Shown in pieces: positions 23,498 through 31,932 of a stretch of 61,065 nucleotides of DNA. Under the pieces are notes generated by a model, which saw nothing but the letters and a program-made list of their open reading frames with translations, did not search any database and was not told the DNA's origin. Location: assembly GCF_003236295.1 (NCBI RefSeq), contig NZ_POTW01000032.1:1-61065 (forward strand), in the 5' to 3' direction. The first letter of the stretch is position 1, and the number at the start of each line of letters is the position of its first letter. Origin of the DNA: Jiangella anatolica (lineage in GTDB: Bacteria > Actinomycetota > Actinomycetes > Jiangellales > Jiangellaceae). Position numbers and translations under genes: made by a program.

Positions 23498-25113
23498 TGG
23501 ACACCGAGATCGGCAGCCCCGCGGTCAACATCACGATCTTCGCGATCTTCGTGGCGATCACGCTGGTCATCGTGCTGCGCGCGTCGAAGAACAACCGGAC
23601 CGCGGCGGACTACTACGCCGGTGGCCGCGCCTTCACCGGCCAGCAGAACGGCATCGCGATCGCCGGCGACTACCTCTCGGCGGCGTCCTTCCTCGGCATC
23701 GCCGGCGCGATCGCGATCTACGGCTACGACGGCTTCCTGTACTCCATCGGCTTCCTGGTGGCATGGCTGGTCGCGCTGCTGCTGGTGGCCGAGCTGCTGC
23801 GGAACACCGGCCGGTTCACGATGGCCGACGTGCTGTCGTTCCGGATGCGGCAGCGCCCGGTGCGGACGGCGGCGGCGACGTCGACGCTGGCGGTGTCGTT
23901 CTTCTACCTGCTGGCGCAGATGGCCGGCGCCGGTGGCCTGGTCGCGTTGCTGCTGGGCGTCACGGACCGCGGCGGGCAGGGCGTCGTCATCGGCGTCGTC
24001 GGCGCGCTGATGGTCTTCTACGTGCTGGTCGGCGGCATGAAGGGCACCACGTGGGTGCAGATCATCAAGGCGATCCTGCTCATCACCGGTGCCTTCGTCA
24101 TGACGATCTGGGTGCTGGCGCAGCACGACTTCAACCTGTCGCAGCTGCTCGGCGCGGCCGTCGACAGCGCCGGCGGCGCGGCCGGCCTGCTGGATCCGAT
24201 GAACCAGTACGGCGCGACGGACACCTCGAAGCTGGACTTCATCTCGCTGGCCCTGGCCCTGGTGCTCGGCACCGCGGGCCTGCCGCACGTGCTGATGCGC
24301 TTCTACACGGTGCCGACGGCACGCGACGCCCGGCACAGCGTCACCTGGGCGATCGCCCTGATCGGCCTGTTCTACCTGCTGACGCTGGTGCTCGGCTACG
24401 GCGCCGGCGCGCTGGTCGGGCCGGAGGAGATCCTCGGCGCACCCGGCGGCGTCAACTCGGCGGCGCCGCTGCTGGCCTTCGAGCTGGGCGGCACGATCCT
24501 GCTCGGCATCATCGCGGCGGTCGCGTTCGCGACGATCCTCGCCGTCGTCGCCGGGCTGACGATCACCGCGTCGGCCTCGTTCGCGCACGACGTCTACGCC
24601 AACGTCATCAAGAAGGGCGAGGTCGCGGCGAACGACGAGGTGCGCGTCGCCCGTCTGACGGCCGTGGTCATCGGCGCGGTGGCGATCGTCGGCGGCATCC
24701 TGGCCAACGGGCAGAACGTCGCGTTCCTCGTGGCGCTCGCGTTCGCCGTCGCCGCCAGCGCCAACCTCCCGGTGATCCTCTACTCGCTGTTCTGGAGGCG
24801 GTTCAACACCAGCGGCGCGGTGTGGAGCATCTACGGCGGCCTGCTCACCGCGGTGACGCTGATCGTGTTCTCGCCGGTCGTGTCCGGCAAGCCGGAGAAC
24901 CCGGAGACCGGACGCAGCCTGTCGATGATCCAGGACGTCGACTTCCACTGGTTCCCGCTCGACAACCCGGGCATCATCTCGATACCGGCCGGATTCTTGT
25001 TCGGTTTCATCGGCACCCGGCTGTCCAAGGAGTACAACAAGGCCAAGTATGCGGAAATGGAGGTCCGGTCGCTGAGCGGCGCCGGAGCCGAGAAGGCCAC
25101 CGTCGCGCACTGA
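23497..25113 (+). CDS. actP: Cation/acetate symporter (ActP/MctC family)
   Basis: A 538-residue SSS carrier. DYYAGGRAFTGQQNGIAIAGDY and LSAASFLGIAGAIAIYGYDG cover the first two core helices with the sodium-site residues, LGTAGLPHVLMRFYTVPTARDARHS is the family-conserved central loop region (listed only as landmarks), and AFAVAASANLPVILYSLFWRRFNTSG lies near the end. It closely follows the acetate/monocarboxylate permease pattern of ActP and of corynebacterial MctC. Followed 117 bp downstream by acetyl-CoA synthetase, it supplies acetate for activation. The start ATG 23497 was chosen because it abuts the DUF485 stop; upstream in-frame codons fall within that gene. Confidence 0.93.
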   Translation: MDTEIGSPAVNITIFAIFVAITLVIVLRASKNNRTAADYYAGGRAFTGQQNGIAIAGDYLSAASFLGIAGAIAIYGYDGFLYSIGFLVAWLVALLLVAELLRNTGRFTMADVLSFRMRQRPVRTAAATSTLAVSFFYLLAQMAGAGGLVALLLGVTDRGGQGVVIGVVGALMVFYVLVGGMKGTTWVQIIKAILLITGAFVMTIWVLAQHDFNLSQLLGAAVDSAGGAAGLLDPMNQYGATDTSKLDFISLALALVLGTAGLPHVLMRFYTVPTARDARHSVTWAIALIGLFYLLTLVLGYGAGALVGPEEILGAPGGVNSAAPLLAFELGGTILLGIIAAVAFATILAVVAGLTITASASFAHDVYANVIKKGEVAANDEVRVARLTAVVIGAVAIVGGILANGQNVAFLVALAFAVAASANLPVILYSLFWRRFNTSGAVWSIYGGLLTAVTLIVFSPVVSGKPENPETGRSLSMIQDVDFHWFPLDNPGIISIPAGFLFGFIGTRLSKEYNKAKYAEMEVRSLSGAGAEKATVAH

Positions 25114-25230
25114 CCCGGAGCGTGCTGCCGCCGACCTCGTCGTCCCTTGCCCAGTGGGCACGTGCGATGGTGGGGTAGACGGCAGCGCGCATCCATCTGC
25201 CGGCCCATGGACATTGAGGAGCAGACGAAC

Positions 25231-27192
25231 GTGACCAATGACGCTCTCTCCAATCTGCTGCACGAGGATCGGAGCTTCCCGCCGTCTCCGGAGTTCGCAG
25301 CGCAGGCCAACGCCACGGCCGGCCTGTACGAGGAGGCCGCGGCGGACCGCCTGGCGTTCTGGGAGCGCCAGGCCCGAGAGCTGCTCTCGTGGGACACCGA
25401 GTGGTCCCAGGTGCTCGACTGGAGCAACCCGCCGTTCGCGAAGTGGTTCGTCGACGGCAAGCTGAACGTCGCGTACAACTGCGTCGACCGGCACGTCGAG
25501 GCCGGCAACGGCGACCGCGTCGCCATCCATTGGGAGGGCGAGCCCGGCGACAGCCGCACGCTCACCTACGCCGACCTGCAGCGCGAGGTGTCCAGGGCGG
25601 CCAACGCGCTGACCGAGCTGGGTGTGGGCCACGGCGACCGGGTCGCGATCTACCTGCCGATGATCCCCGAGGCGGCCATCTCGATGCTGGCCTGCGCCCG
25701 CATCGGCGCCATCCACTCCGTCGTGTTCGGCGGGTTCTCGGCCGAGGCGCTGCGCAGCCGCATCGAGGACGCGCAGGCCAAGCTCGTCATCACCGCCGAC
25801 GGCGGGTACCGGCGGGGCAAGCCGTCGGCGCTCAAGCCGGCCGTCGACGAGGCCGTCGCGAAGTCGCCGTCGATCGAGAAGGTGCTGGTCGTGCGGCGCA
25901 CCGAGCAGGAGGTCGACTGGGACGAGTCGCACGACGTGTGGTGGCACGACCTCGTCGACCGGCAGTCCGACCAGCACACCCCCGAGGCACACGACTCCGA
26001 GGACACGCTCTACATCCTCTACACGTCCGGCACCACCGGGAAGCCGAAGGGCATCAAGCACACGTCCGGCGGCTACCTGCTGCAGGCCACGTACACGCAC
26101 CGCAACGTCTTCGACCTCAAGCCCGAGACCGACGTGTACTGGTGCACCGCCGACGTCGGCTGGGTCACCGGCCACAGCTACATCGTCTACGGGCCGCTGG
26201 CCAACGGCGCGACCCAGGTGATGTACGAGGGCACGCCCGACTTCCCAGAGCCCGGCCGCTGGTGGGACATCGTCGAGAAGTACAAGGTCAGCATCCTGTA
26301 CACGGCGCCGACGGCGATCCGCACGTTCATGAAGCAGGGCGAGGAGATCCCCGGCCGCCGCGACCTCTCGTCGCTGCGTGTGCTGGGCAGCGTCGGCGAG
26401 CCGATCAACCCGGAGGCGTGGGTCTGGTACCGCCGCGTCATCGGCGGCGACCGCACCCCCGTCGTCGACACGTGGTGGCAGACCGAGACCGGCGCCATCA
26501 TGATCAGCCCGCTGCCCGGCGTCACCGCCGCCAAGCCCGGCTCGGCGCAGACCCCGCTGCCGGGCATCGTGGCCGAGGTGTGTGATGAAGCAGGCGACGC
26601 CGTCCCTAATGGCCACGGCGGCTACCTCGTGCTCACCGAGCCGTGGCCGTCGATGCTGCGCACCATCTGGGGCGACGACGAGCGCTTCATCGACACGTAC
26701 TGGTCGCGCTTCGAGGGCCGCTACTTCGCCGGCGACGGCGCCAAGAAGGACGACGACGGCGACATCTGGCTGCTCGGCCGCGTCGACGACGTCATGAACG
26801 TGTCCGGCCACCGCATCTCCACGACGGAGGTCGAGTCGGCGCTCGTGTCGCACCCGAAGGTGGCCGAGTCCGCCGTCGTCGGCGCCTCCGACGAGACCAC
26901 CGGCCAGGGCATCGTCGCGTTCGTCATCCTGCGCGCCAGCGCGGGCGACGGCGGGGCCGACGTCGTCCAGGAGCTGCGCAACCACGTCGCCAAGGAGATC
27001 GGCCCGATCGCCAAGCCGCGGCAGATCATGATCGTGCCGGAGCTGCCGAAGACCCGCTCCGGCAAGATCATGCGCCGCCTCCTCCGCGACGTCGCCGAGA
27101 ACCGCGAACTGGGCGACGTCCAGACGCTGGCCGACCCGACGGTGATGAACCTCATCAGCGACGGCCTGTCGAAGGGCTCCTCCGAGGACTGA
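25231..27192 (+). CDS. acsA: Acetyl-CoA synthetase (acetate-CoA ligase, AMP-forming)
   Basis: A 653-residue AMP-forming acetate:CoA ligase converting acetate, ATP and CoA to acetyl-CoA. Core motifs are [15 protein letters not shown] (A3 phosphate loop), WWQTETG (A5), [10 protein letters not shown] (A7) and [14 protein letters not shown] (A8). The catalytic Lys612 in [14 protein letters not shown] is the known site of inactivating acylation by Pat-type enzymes in homologues. I choose GTG 25231, which has GAGGAG 9 nt upstream, over ATG 25207, which has none; the resulting length matches the family. It is probably in one transcript with the DUF485 and symporter genes and closed by a strong terminator. 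Confidence 0.96.
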   Translation: MTNDALSNLLHEDRSFPPSPEFAAQANATAGLYEEAAADRLAFWERQARELLSWDTEWSQVLDWSNPPFAKWFVDGKLNVAYNCVDRHVEAGNGDRVAIHWEGEPGDSRTLTYADLQREVSRAANALTELGVGHGDRVAIYLPMIPEAAISMLACARIGAIHSVVFGGFSAEALRSRIEDAQAKLVITADGGYRRGKPSALKPAVDEAVAKSPSIEKVLVVRRTEQEVDWDESHDVWWHDLVDRQSDQHTPEAHDSEDTLYILYTSGTTGKPKGIKHTSGGYLLQATYTHRNVFDLKPETDVYWCTADVGWVTGHSYIVYGPLANGATQVMYEGTPDFPEPGRWWDIVEKYKVSILYTAPTAIRTFMKQGEEIPGRRDLSSLRVLGSVGEPINPEAWVWYRRVIGGDRTPVVDTWWQTETGAIMISPLPGVTAAKPGSAQTPLPGIVAEVCDEAGDAVPNGHGGYLVLTEPWPSMLRTIWGDDERFIDTYWSRFEGRYFAGDGAKKDDDGDIWLLGRVDDVMNVSGHRISTTEVESALVSHPKVAESAVVGASDETTGQGIVAFVILRASAGDGGADVVQELRNHVAKEIGPIAKPRQIMIVPELPKTRSGKIMRRLLRDVAENRELGDVQTLADPTVMNLISDGLSKGSSED

Positions 27193-27205
27193 CGCGCGTC
27201 GAACG

Positions 27206-27242
27206 GAACGGGCGGGGAGACGCGTCGTCTCCCCGCCCGTTC
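27206..27242. terminator. Perfect 17-bp hairpin, bidirectional terminator
   Basis: GAACGGGCGGGGAGACG at 27206-27222 pairs without mismatch with 27226-27242 across a 3-nt loop. It begins 13 bp after the acsA stop and ends 1 bp before the stop codon of the convergent Fic gene, so it can end both transcripts. A T-rich tail is nearly absent. Confidence 0.85.
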
Positions 27243-28427
27243 TCATGGCCGGCGCTGGATCGCGGCGAGCACGTCCATCGCCACGTAACGGCGCGGGTGC
27301 CCGTCGCTGTACGGCGCGAGGATCTCCAGGTCCATCAGTCGCTCGACGGCGTTGCTGGCCGTCTGGTAGCCCTTCCCGATCAGCGTCGCCGCCTCCGTGA
27401 TCGTGGTGATCGGCTTGGCGATCAGGGACCTTGCGATGTCCTCGGCGACCCCGCGGACGTTCGCGGCCCGCAGCCGTTCCCGGTGCAGCTCCTGCAGGTC
27501 GAGCAGGTCCTTGACGATCGACGAGGTCTCGTCCGCCGAGTCCCTGAGGCCCTGTGCGAAGAACCGCACCCACCCGCTCCAGTCGCCGGTGGCGCTCAGC
27601 TCGGCGAGGTGATCCTGATAGTCGCGCCGCCGTGCCTCGAACCACGGCGACACGCTCAGCAACGCCTCGCCGATGGCGCCGTCCTGGATCAGCCCCAGCA
27701 CGATCAGCAACCGGCCGACCCGGCCGTTGCCGTCGTTGAACGGATGGAGCGTCTCGAACTGGTAGTGCGCCATGGCGGCCGCGACCACCGGGTCCCTGCC
27801 GGCGTGCGGGGTGCCGTTGATCCAGTCGATCAGATCCCTGACGGAGGACTCCAGCGCGACGCCGGGTGGCGGCGGGATGAAGCGCGCTGCGTTGAGCGGG
27901 GTGGCCGGGCTCCCGCCGATGGCGACCTGCACCGTCCTGATCTGCCCGGCGTCCCTGGTCTCGGCCGCGGTGCCGCGGACGAGGCCGCGCTGCAACTCCA
28001 GCAGCAGGCCCATGCTGAGCCGGCGCCCGCCCGCCAGCGTGGCGTAGGCGAGTTCGGCGACCTGGACGTAGTTGAGAACCGCGGTCAGCTCCGCGCTGCG
28101 CTGGTCGCCGACGTCGGCCTCGAGGACGTCCGCCAGCGGGGCATAGGTCCCCTCCAGCGCCGATGTGCTCTGCGCCTCCCGGCGCAGCGTCGGCCGCCGC
28201 AGCAGTGCCGGCTGCGGGATCTGGCGCCCGGCCTGGTCCAACGCGCCCAGCGCACGGTTCGCCGCGCTCACCGCGCGCCAAGCGGCGTTGTCCAGCACCG
28301 GCTCGTCGCCCAGCGGATCGGGCACGAAGGCGACGTGGTCGTACGTCCGGCCCGTACGCCCGTCCGTGCCGCGGATCGGGACGAGCGACCCGATCGGGCT
28401 CTTGCCGAACCTGTCCCGATCCACCAT
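27243..28427 (-). CDS. Fic family protein with C-terminal winged helix, putative AMP-transferase
   Basis: A 394-residue class II Fic protein. The inhibitory motif is T88-SAL-E92-G93 in AQSTSALEG, placed N-terminal to the Fic core. The catalytic motif is complete: H228-PFNDGNGRVG-R239. An FIPPPP flap precedes it. The C-terminal 110 residues end in a winged-helix-like domain (TITEAATLIGKGYQTASNAVERLMDLEIL, only partly typical), common in stand-alone Fic proteins that bind their own promoter. It should transfer AMP to a protein hydroxyl, or remove it; the target is unknown. The ATG start is 24 bp from a cluster of CTAGA palindromes, which supports autoregulation. The upstream AT-rich patch hints at lateral acquisition. 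Confidence 0.9.
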   Translation of the reverse strand: MVDRDRFGKSPIGSLVPIRGTDGRTGRTYDHVAFVPDPLGDEPVLDNAAWRAVSAANRALGALDQAGRQIPQPALLRRPTLRREAQSTSALEGTYAPLADVLEADVGDQRSAELTAVLNYVQVAELAYATLAGGRRLSMGLLLELQRGLVRGTAAETRDAGQIRTVQVAIGGSPATPLNAARFIPPPPGVALESSVRDLIDWINGTPHAGRDPVVAAAMAHYQFETLHPFNDGNGRVGRLLIVLGLIQDGAIGEALLSVSPWFEARRRDYQDHLAELSATGDWSGWVRFFAQGLRDSADETSSIVKDLLDLQELHRERLRAANVRGVAEDIARSLIAKPITTITEAATLIGKGYQTASNAVERLMDLEILAPYSDGHPRRYVAMDVLAAIQRRP

Positions 28428-28451
28428 GCCCTCGCAAACTGGAAGCTGCAG

Positions 28452-28485
28452 CTAGATAATTCAAGTTTCTAGCCGAAAACTAGAA
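28452..28485. promoter_or_regulatory. Clustered CTAGA palindromes upstream of the Fic gene
   Basis: TTCTAG (28467-28472) and CTAGAA (28480-28485) form a perfect inverted repeat with a 7-bp spacer. A third half-site, CTAGA, lies at 28452-28456. The stretch is strikingly AT-rich for this chromosome and includes promoter-like TAGATAAT. Probable operator for the winged-helix domain of the Fic protein. Confidence 0.6.
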
Positions 28486-28522
28486 TACCTCGGCCAGGAG
28501 TTCCAGTTCTTCTGAATATCGC

Positions 28523-29488
28523 TCAGGCGTTGCGGGCGGCCAGCTCGAGGGCGACGGAGCGGAGGGCGGCCCGCAGCGAGGCCGGCTCCAGGACCTCGAC
28601 GCCGTTCATCAACGAGAACAGCTGGTGGGCGGCGACCCCCTCGGACTCGGTCCAGAGCTCGACCTCGGACCAGCCATCCTCGTCGGGCGCGGACGCGGTC
28701 TCGCGGGCCAGCGACGCGATCAGCGGGCCGACCGCCAGATGCAGGCGGCGCAGCGCGCCCGCCGACAGGCGGAGCCGGCAGCGGTAGCGCAGCAGCGACC
28801 GGTCGAACTCCGCCGACGACGCCGCCCACGACGCGGCGAGGTCGAAGTCGTCGGGGCGCCAGCTCGGCTCGGGCAGCACCTCGGCGGCGGCGATGCGGCT
28901 CACCTTGTACGTGCGCACCTGCTGCCGGTGCGCCGCGACGAGGTACCAGACGCCGGCCTTGAGGACGAGGCCGAGCGGGTCGAGCAGCCGCGACACCGTC
29001 GCGTCCGAACGCCGGTAGGTGACCTCCAGCCGCCGGCCGGACCACACCGCGTCGGAGACCGTCGCCAGCGCCTCCGGCGGCGTGCCGTCGTCGAACCAGC
29101 CGGGCGCGTCGACGTGGAAGCGCTCGCGGAGGCGAGCGGCCCGGCCGCGCAGCTCCGGCGGGAGCATCGCGATGACCTTCGTCTGCGCCGCGACGAGGAC
29201 GGTGCCCAGCCCGAGGTCGGCGACCGCGCTCGGCACGCCGCCGAAGAACAGCGCCGCCGCTTCGTCGCCGGTCAGCCCGTCCAGCGTCGTCCGCCAGCCC
29301 TCGATCAGCCGGACGCCGCCGCCCGGCCCGGACTCCGTCCACAGCGGCACGCCGGAGGCCTGCAGCGCCGCGATGTCGCGGTAGACGGTGCGCACCGACA
29401 CCTCCAGCTCGCGCGCGACGTCGGCCGCCGTCATCGACCGCCGCTGCTGGAGCAGCAGCATCATCGCCATCAAACGGCTGGCTCTCAC
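28523..29488 (-). CDS. WYL domain transcriptional regulator (YafY/DeoR-like)
   Basis: A 321-residue regulator. The N-terminal winged helix-turn-helix (MAMMLLLQQRRSMTAADVA, then VSVRTVYRDIAALQASGVPL) is of the HTH_11 type. The WYL domain spans about residues 130-220, with YLVAAHRQQVRTYKVSRI carrying the ligand-binding basic residues, and a WCX-type C-terminal extension follows. WYL proteins are thought to bind nucleotides or nucleic acid and act as activators or repressors. GTG start. It is divergent from a small FMN-type protein across an 11-bp perfect palindrome, a textbook regulator-operator-target arrangement. Confidence 0.92.
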   Translation of the reverse strand: MRASRLMAMMLLLQQRRSMTAADVARELEVSVRTVYRDIAALQASGVPLWTESGPGGGVRLIEGWRTTLDGLTGDEAAALFFGGVPSAVADLGLGTVLVAAQTKVIAMLPPELRGRAARLRERFHVDAPGWFDDGTPPEALATVSDAVWSGRRLEVTYRRSDATVSRLLDPLGLVLKAGVWYLVAAHRQQVRTYKVSRIAAAEVLPEPSWRPDDFDLAASWAASSAEFDRSLLRYRCRLRLSAGALRRLHLAVGPLIASLARETASAPDEDGWSEVELWTESEGVAAHQLFSLMNGVEVLEPASLRAALRSVALELAARNA

Positions 29489-29506
29489 GCTCCCGAACCT
29501 ACGCCA

Positions 29507-29533
29507 GATCGCTGACAGAAGATGTCAGCGATC
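29507..29533. promoter_or_regulatory. Operator: 11-bp perfect inverted repeat between WYL regulator and target
   Basis: GATCGCTGACA (29507-29517) and TGTCAGCGATC (29523-29533) are exact inverted arms around a 5-bp spacer, centred in the 63-bp gap between the divergent genes. It is the most extensive exact operator-like palindrome in the window. An ATG at 29522 falls inside it, so that codon is unlikely to be a start. Confidence 0.75.
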
Positions 29534-29551
29534 GGCGGCAGCATGGAGAAC

Positions 29552-30028
29552 ATGACAACGTGGAAGCAGTTCGAGGACGAGGCGCCGGAGCTGGCGAAGG
29601 TCGTGCGCGCGCAGCTCACGGTCACCAAGCACCACGTGCTGGCGACGCTGCGGGCGGACGGCTCGCCGCGGGTCTGCGGCACCGAGGCCGCCATCGAGGG
29701 CGAGCACCTCACGATCGGCTCGATGCCGCAGGCACGCAAGGCGCTCGACCTGCGCCGCGACCCGCGGTACGCGCTGCACACCAACCCCGGCGACGGGTCG
29801 CTGACGGTGCCGGACGTGAAGATCTCCGGCCGCGCGACCGAGGTCTTCGGGCCGGAGTTCGACGCCTACCAGAGCGCGCACCAGGCAGAGCTGCCGCCGG
29901 GGCCGTTCCACCTGTTCCGGCTCGGCGTCGACGAGGTCGTGCTGGCCGGCCTGAACGACACCCGCAACGGGATGGAGATCACGCTCTGGCGTCCCGGCCG
30001 TCCGATCGAGACGTTCCAACGGTCGTAG
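29552..30028 (+). CDS. Pyridoxamine 5'-phosphate oxidase-family flavin-binding protein
   Basis: A 158-residue split-barrel protein of the PNPOx-like superfamily. VLATLRADGSPRVCGTEAAI forms the first strands and cofactor-facing turn, SMPQARKALDLRRDPRYALHT is the next helix-strand unit, and ITLWRPG is near the end. Actinobacterial relatives bind FMN, F420 or heme and perform small redox reactions; which cofactor applies here is not clear. Start chosen at ATG 29552, preceded by GGAG; ATG 29543 is also possible, while ATG 29522 lies in the operator. It is probably repressed by the divergent WYL protein. Confidence 0.85.
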   Translation: MTTWKQFEDEAPELAKVVRAQLTVTKHHVLATLRADGSPRVCGTEAAIEGEHLTIGSMPQARKALDLRRDPRYALHTNPGDGSLTVPDVKISGRATEVFGPEFDAYQSAHQAELPPGPFHLFRLGVDEVVLAGLNDTRNGMEITLWRPGRPIETFQRS

Positions 30029-30050
30029 TCGACGGGGTAGAGTCGGCAGC

Positions 30051-30115
30051 GGTGTGCCGGGAAGTCTGGTCGGCGTGACATCGTCACGTCCGCGACCAGA
30101 AGAAGGTGGTGCACC
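30051..30115 (+). ncRNA. Folded leader of nhaA enclosing the ribosome binding site (candidate cis-regulatory RNA)
   Basis: The 65 nt directly before the nhaA start can fold into one extended stem. The outer stem pairs 30051-30058 (GGTGTGCC) with 30108-30115, with two G-U pairs. An internal loop has purine-rich sides (GGGAAG at 30059-30064; AGAAGGT at 30101-30107). The middle stem TCTGGTCG/CGACCAGA (30065-30072 with 30093-30100) is perfect, and the apical stem is CGTGAC/GTCACG. The AGAAGG that should bind the ribosome lies in the internal loop and the last five bases before GTG are paired. It may sense ions, pH or temperature. No known family is claimed. Confidence 0.45.
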
Positions 30116-31399
30116 GTGCCCCGCCGCTTGTTCTCCCGCTCGAGCTGGCCCGAGGCCCAGTACGTCGCCTCGATCCTGCGCAGCGAGACCACCGGCGGGT
30201 TCCTCATGCTGGTGGCGGCGGCCACGGCCATCGTCTGGGCGAACGTCGGCACCGACTCCTACGAGTCGCTCCGCACGGCGACCATCGGGCCGTCGGCGCT
30301 GCACCTCGACCTCGACCTCGCGACGTGGGCGGCCGACGGCCTGCTGGCGGTCTTCTTCCTGGTCGCCGGGCTGGAGCTGAAGCGCGAGCTGGTCGTCGGC
30401 AGCCTGCGCCGGCCGGCCGAGGCGGCGCTGCCGATCATCGCGGCGGTCTGCGGCATGGCCGGCCCGATCGTCGTCTACGTGACCGTCAACGGCGTCGGCG
30501 GCGGCAGCATGGACGGCTGGGCGGTGCCGACGGCGACCGACATCGCGTTCGCGCTGGCCGTGCTGGCCGTCATCGGGTCGCGGCTGCCGTCGGCGCTGCG
30601 CGCGTTCCTGCTGACGCTGGCCGTCGTCGACGACCTGCTGGCGATCCTGCTGATCGCGATCTTCTTCACCACCGACGTGCGGATCTGGCCGCTGCTGGGC
30701 GCCGCCGCGATCCTCGTGGCGTACGACCTCATGCAGCGGCGCGGCATCTCGGCCTGGTGGGTGTACGTGCCGATGGGCGTCGTGGCGTGGGCGCTGATGC
30801 ACGAGAGCGGCGTGCACGCGACCGTCGTCGGCGTCGCGTTCGGGCTGCTGACCAGGGCGCACCGCAAGGACGGCGAGGAGCAGGCGCCGGCCGAGCGGAT
30901 CGAGCACCGGGTCCGGCCGTTCTCCGCGGTCATCTGCGTGCCGGTCTTCGCGCTGCTCGCCGCCGGTGTCACGATCTCCTCCGACGCGCTGCGCGAGGTG
31001 GTCACCGAGCCGGTCGCGCTCGGCGTCGTGCTCGGGCTCGTCGCCGGCAAGGCCATCGGCATCTTCGGCGGCACCTGGCTGACCGCCCGATTCACCCGGG
31101 CCGAGTTGAGCGACGACCTCACCTGGGGCGACGTGTTCGGGCTGGGCACCATCGCCGGCATCGGCTTCACCGTCTCGCTGCTCATCGGCGAGCTGGCCTT
31201 CCGTGACGACGCGCACCTCACGGAGCTGGTGAAGACGGCGGTCCTGGTCGGCTCCGTGCTGGCCGCGCTGCTGGCCACGATCGTGCTGGGCCGGCGCAAC
31301 GTCATCTACAAGCGGATGGCCGAGGAGGAGGCCCGCGACGAGGACCACGACGGCATCCCGGACGTCTACCAGACCGACGAGCCGGGTACTCGGTCGTGA
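30116..31399 (+). CDS. nhaA: Na+/H+ antiporter NhaA
   Basis: A 427-residue antiporter with about 12 membrane segments. The ion-binding aspartates are all present: Asp142 in PTATDIAFA and Asp172/Asp173 in AVVDDLLAI, equivalent to Asp133, Asp163 and Asp164 of Escherichia coli NhaA. GLELKRELVVGSLRRP near the start and GTIAGIGFTVSLLIGELAF near the end are family hallmarks. It expels sodium in exchange for protons, important for salt and alkaline tolerance. GTG start. The hydrophilic tail after about residue 400 is acidic. The preceding 65 nt can form a structure covering the start region, so translational control is possible. Confidence 0.95.
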   Translation: MPRRLFSRSSWPEAQYVASILRSETTGGFLMLVAAATAIVWANVGTDSYESLRTATIGPSALHLDLDLATWAADGLLAVFFLVAGLELKRELVVGSLRRPAEAALPIIAAVCGMAGPIVVYVTVNGVGGGSMDGWAVPTATDIAFALAVLAVIGSRLPSALRAFLLTLAVVDDLLAILLIAIFFTTDVRIWPLLGAAAILVAYDLMQRRGISAWWVYVPMGVVAWALMHESGVHATVVGVAFGLLTRAHRKDGEEQAPAERIEHRVRPFSAVICVPVFALLAAGVTISSDALREVVTEPVALGVVLGLVAGKAIGIFGGTWLTARFTRAELSDDLTWGDVFGLGTIAGIGFTVSLLIGELAFRDDAHLTELVKTAVLVGSVLAALLATIVLGRRNVIYKRMAEEEARDEDHDGIPDVYQTDEPGTRS

Positions 31400-31521
31400 T
31401 GCGTCGGCCCGTCTGCGCGACCAGGACGTCCGCCCTGCTCTAGAGTCGAACCGAGGCCTCGACGGGGTTGTCGCCGCCGGGGCCGACGCAACTCGTGACT
31501 ACTGCGACGAGGGGGTTCCGG

Positions 31522-31932
31522 ATGGCCGCGCGGGCAACCGAGGCCGACGGCTCGGCCTCCATCGGCCAGCTGGTGGCCTCGATCAAGGACGACCTGACCG
31601 GGCTGGTCCGGGACGAGATCGCGCTGGCCAAGGCGGAGCTGAAGGCGGACGCCAAGGAGACCGGGCTCGGCTTCGGGCTGATCGCCGTCGCCGCGTTCCT
31701 CGGCGTGCTCGTGATCATCCTCGGCTCGTTCGCGCTCGTGTACGGCGTGCACGCGCTCGGCCTGGGCCTGGGCTGGTCGTTCCTCGTGGTCGCCGGCTTC
31801 TACCTGCTCGTCGCACTCCTCCTGCTGCTGGTGGCGCGCAGCCGCTTCGGCAGGGTCTCCAAGGCCGAGCGGACCAAGGTCACCGCTCGCGAGGCCGCCC
31901 GCGCTCTGAAGAGGTCCAGCAGCAGCACGTGA
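31522..31932 (+). CDS. Phage holin superfamily III (DUF1469/Act_Hol-like) membrane protein
   Basis: A 136-residue protein. An amphipathic N-terminus with SIGQLVASIKDDLTGLVRDE and IALAKAELKADAKETGLG leads into two hydrophobic segments (about residues 52-75 and 82-105), then a basic tail. This is the actinobacterial holin-like family found next to alpha/beta hydrolase and marP genes; it is not a phage lysis gene, and its true role is undefined. I choose ATG 31522, which has GAGGGGG 6 nt upstream, over TTG or GTG codons before it. The stop overlaps the hydrolase start (GTGA). Confidence 0.85.
   Translation: MAARATEADGSASIGQLVASIKDDLTGLVRDEIALAKAELKADAKETGLGFGLIAVAAFLGVLVIILGSFALVYGVHALGLGLGWSFLVVAGFYLLVALLLLLVARSRFGRVSKAERTKVTAREAARALKRSSSST

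Noticed and set aside
25148-25160. Palindrome TGCCC-AGT-GGGCA before acsA
   Set aside because: Only 5-bp arms in GC-rich sequence, expected by chance; no regulator can be assigned.
23422-28464. A 1680-codon open frame on the minus strand
   Set aside because: It runs antisense to the symporter, acsA and in another frame of the Fic gene. The translation is Arg/Asp/Gly/Val-rich low-complexity with no domain, a usual shadow of GC-rich codons.
30051-30075. Resemblance of GTGCCGGGAAGTCTGG to the 5' part of a cobalamin riboswitch
   Set aside because: The rest of the cobalamin consensus is missing and the element is too short; NhaA has no link to cobalamin.
30074-30088. Palindrome CGTGAC-ATC-GTCACG before nhaA as a CRP site
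   Set aside because: The spacing between GTGA and TCAC is 5, not 6, and the palindrome fits as the apical stem of the leader structure.
31522-31932. Holin-like protein as evidence of a prophage
   Set aside because: This family is chromosomal in actinobacteria beside marP, and no phage genes are near.
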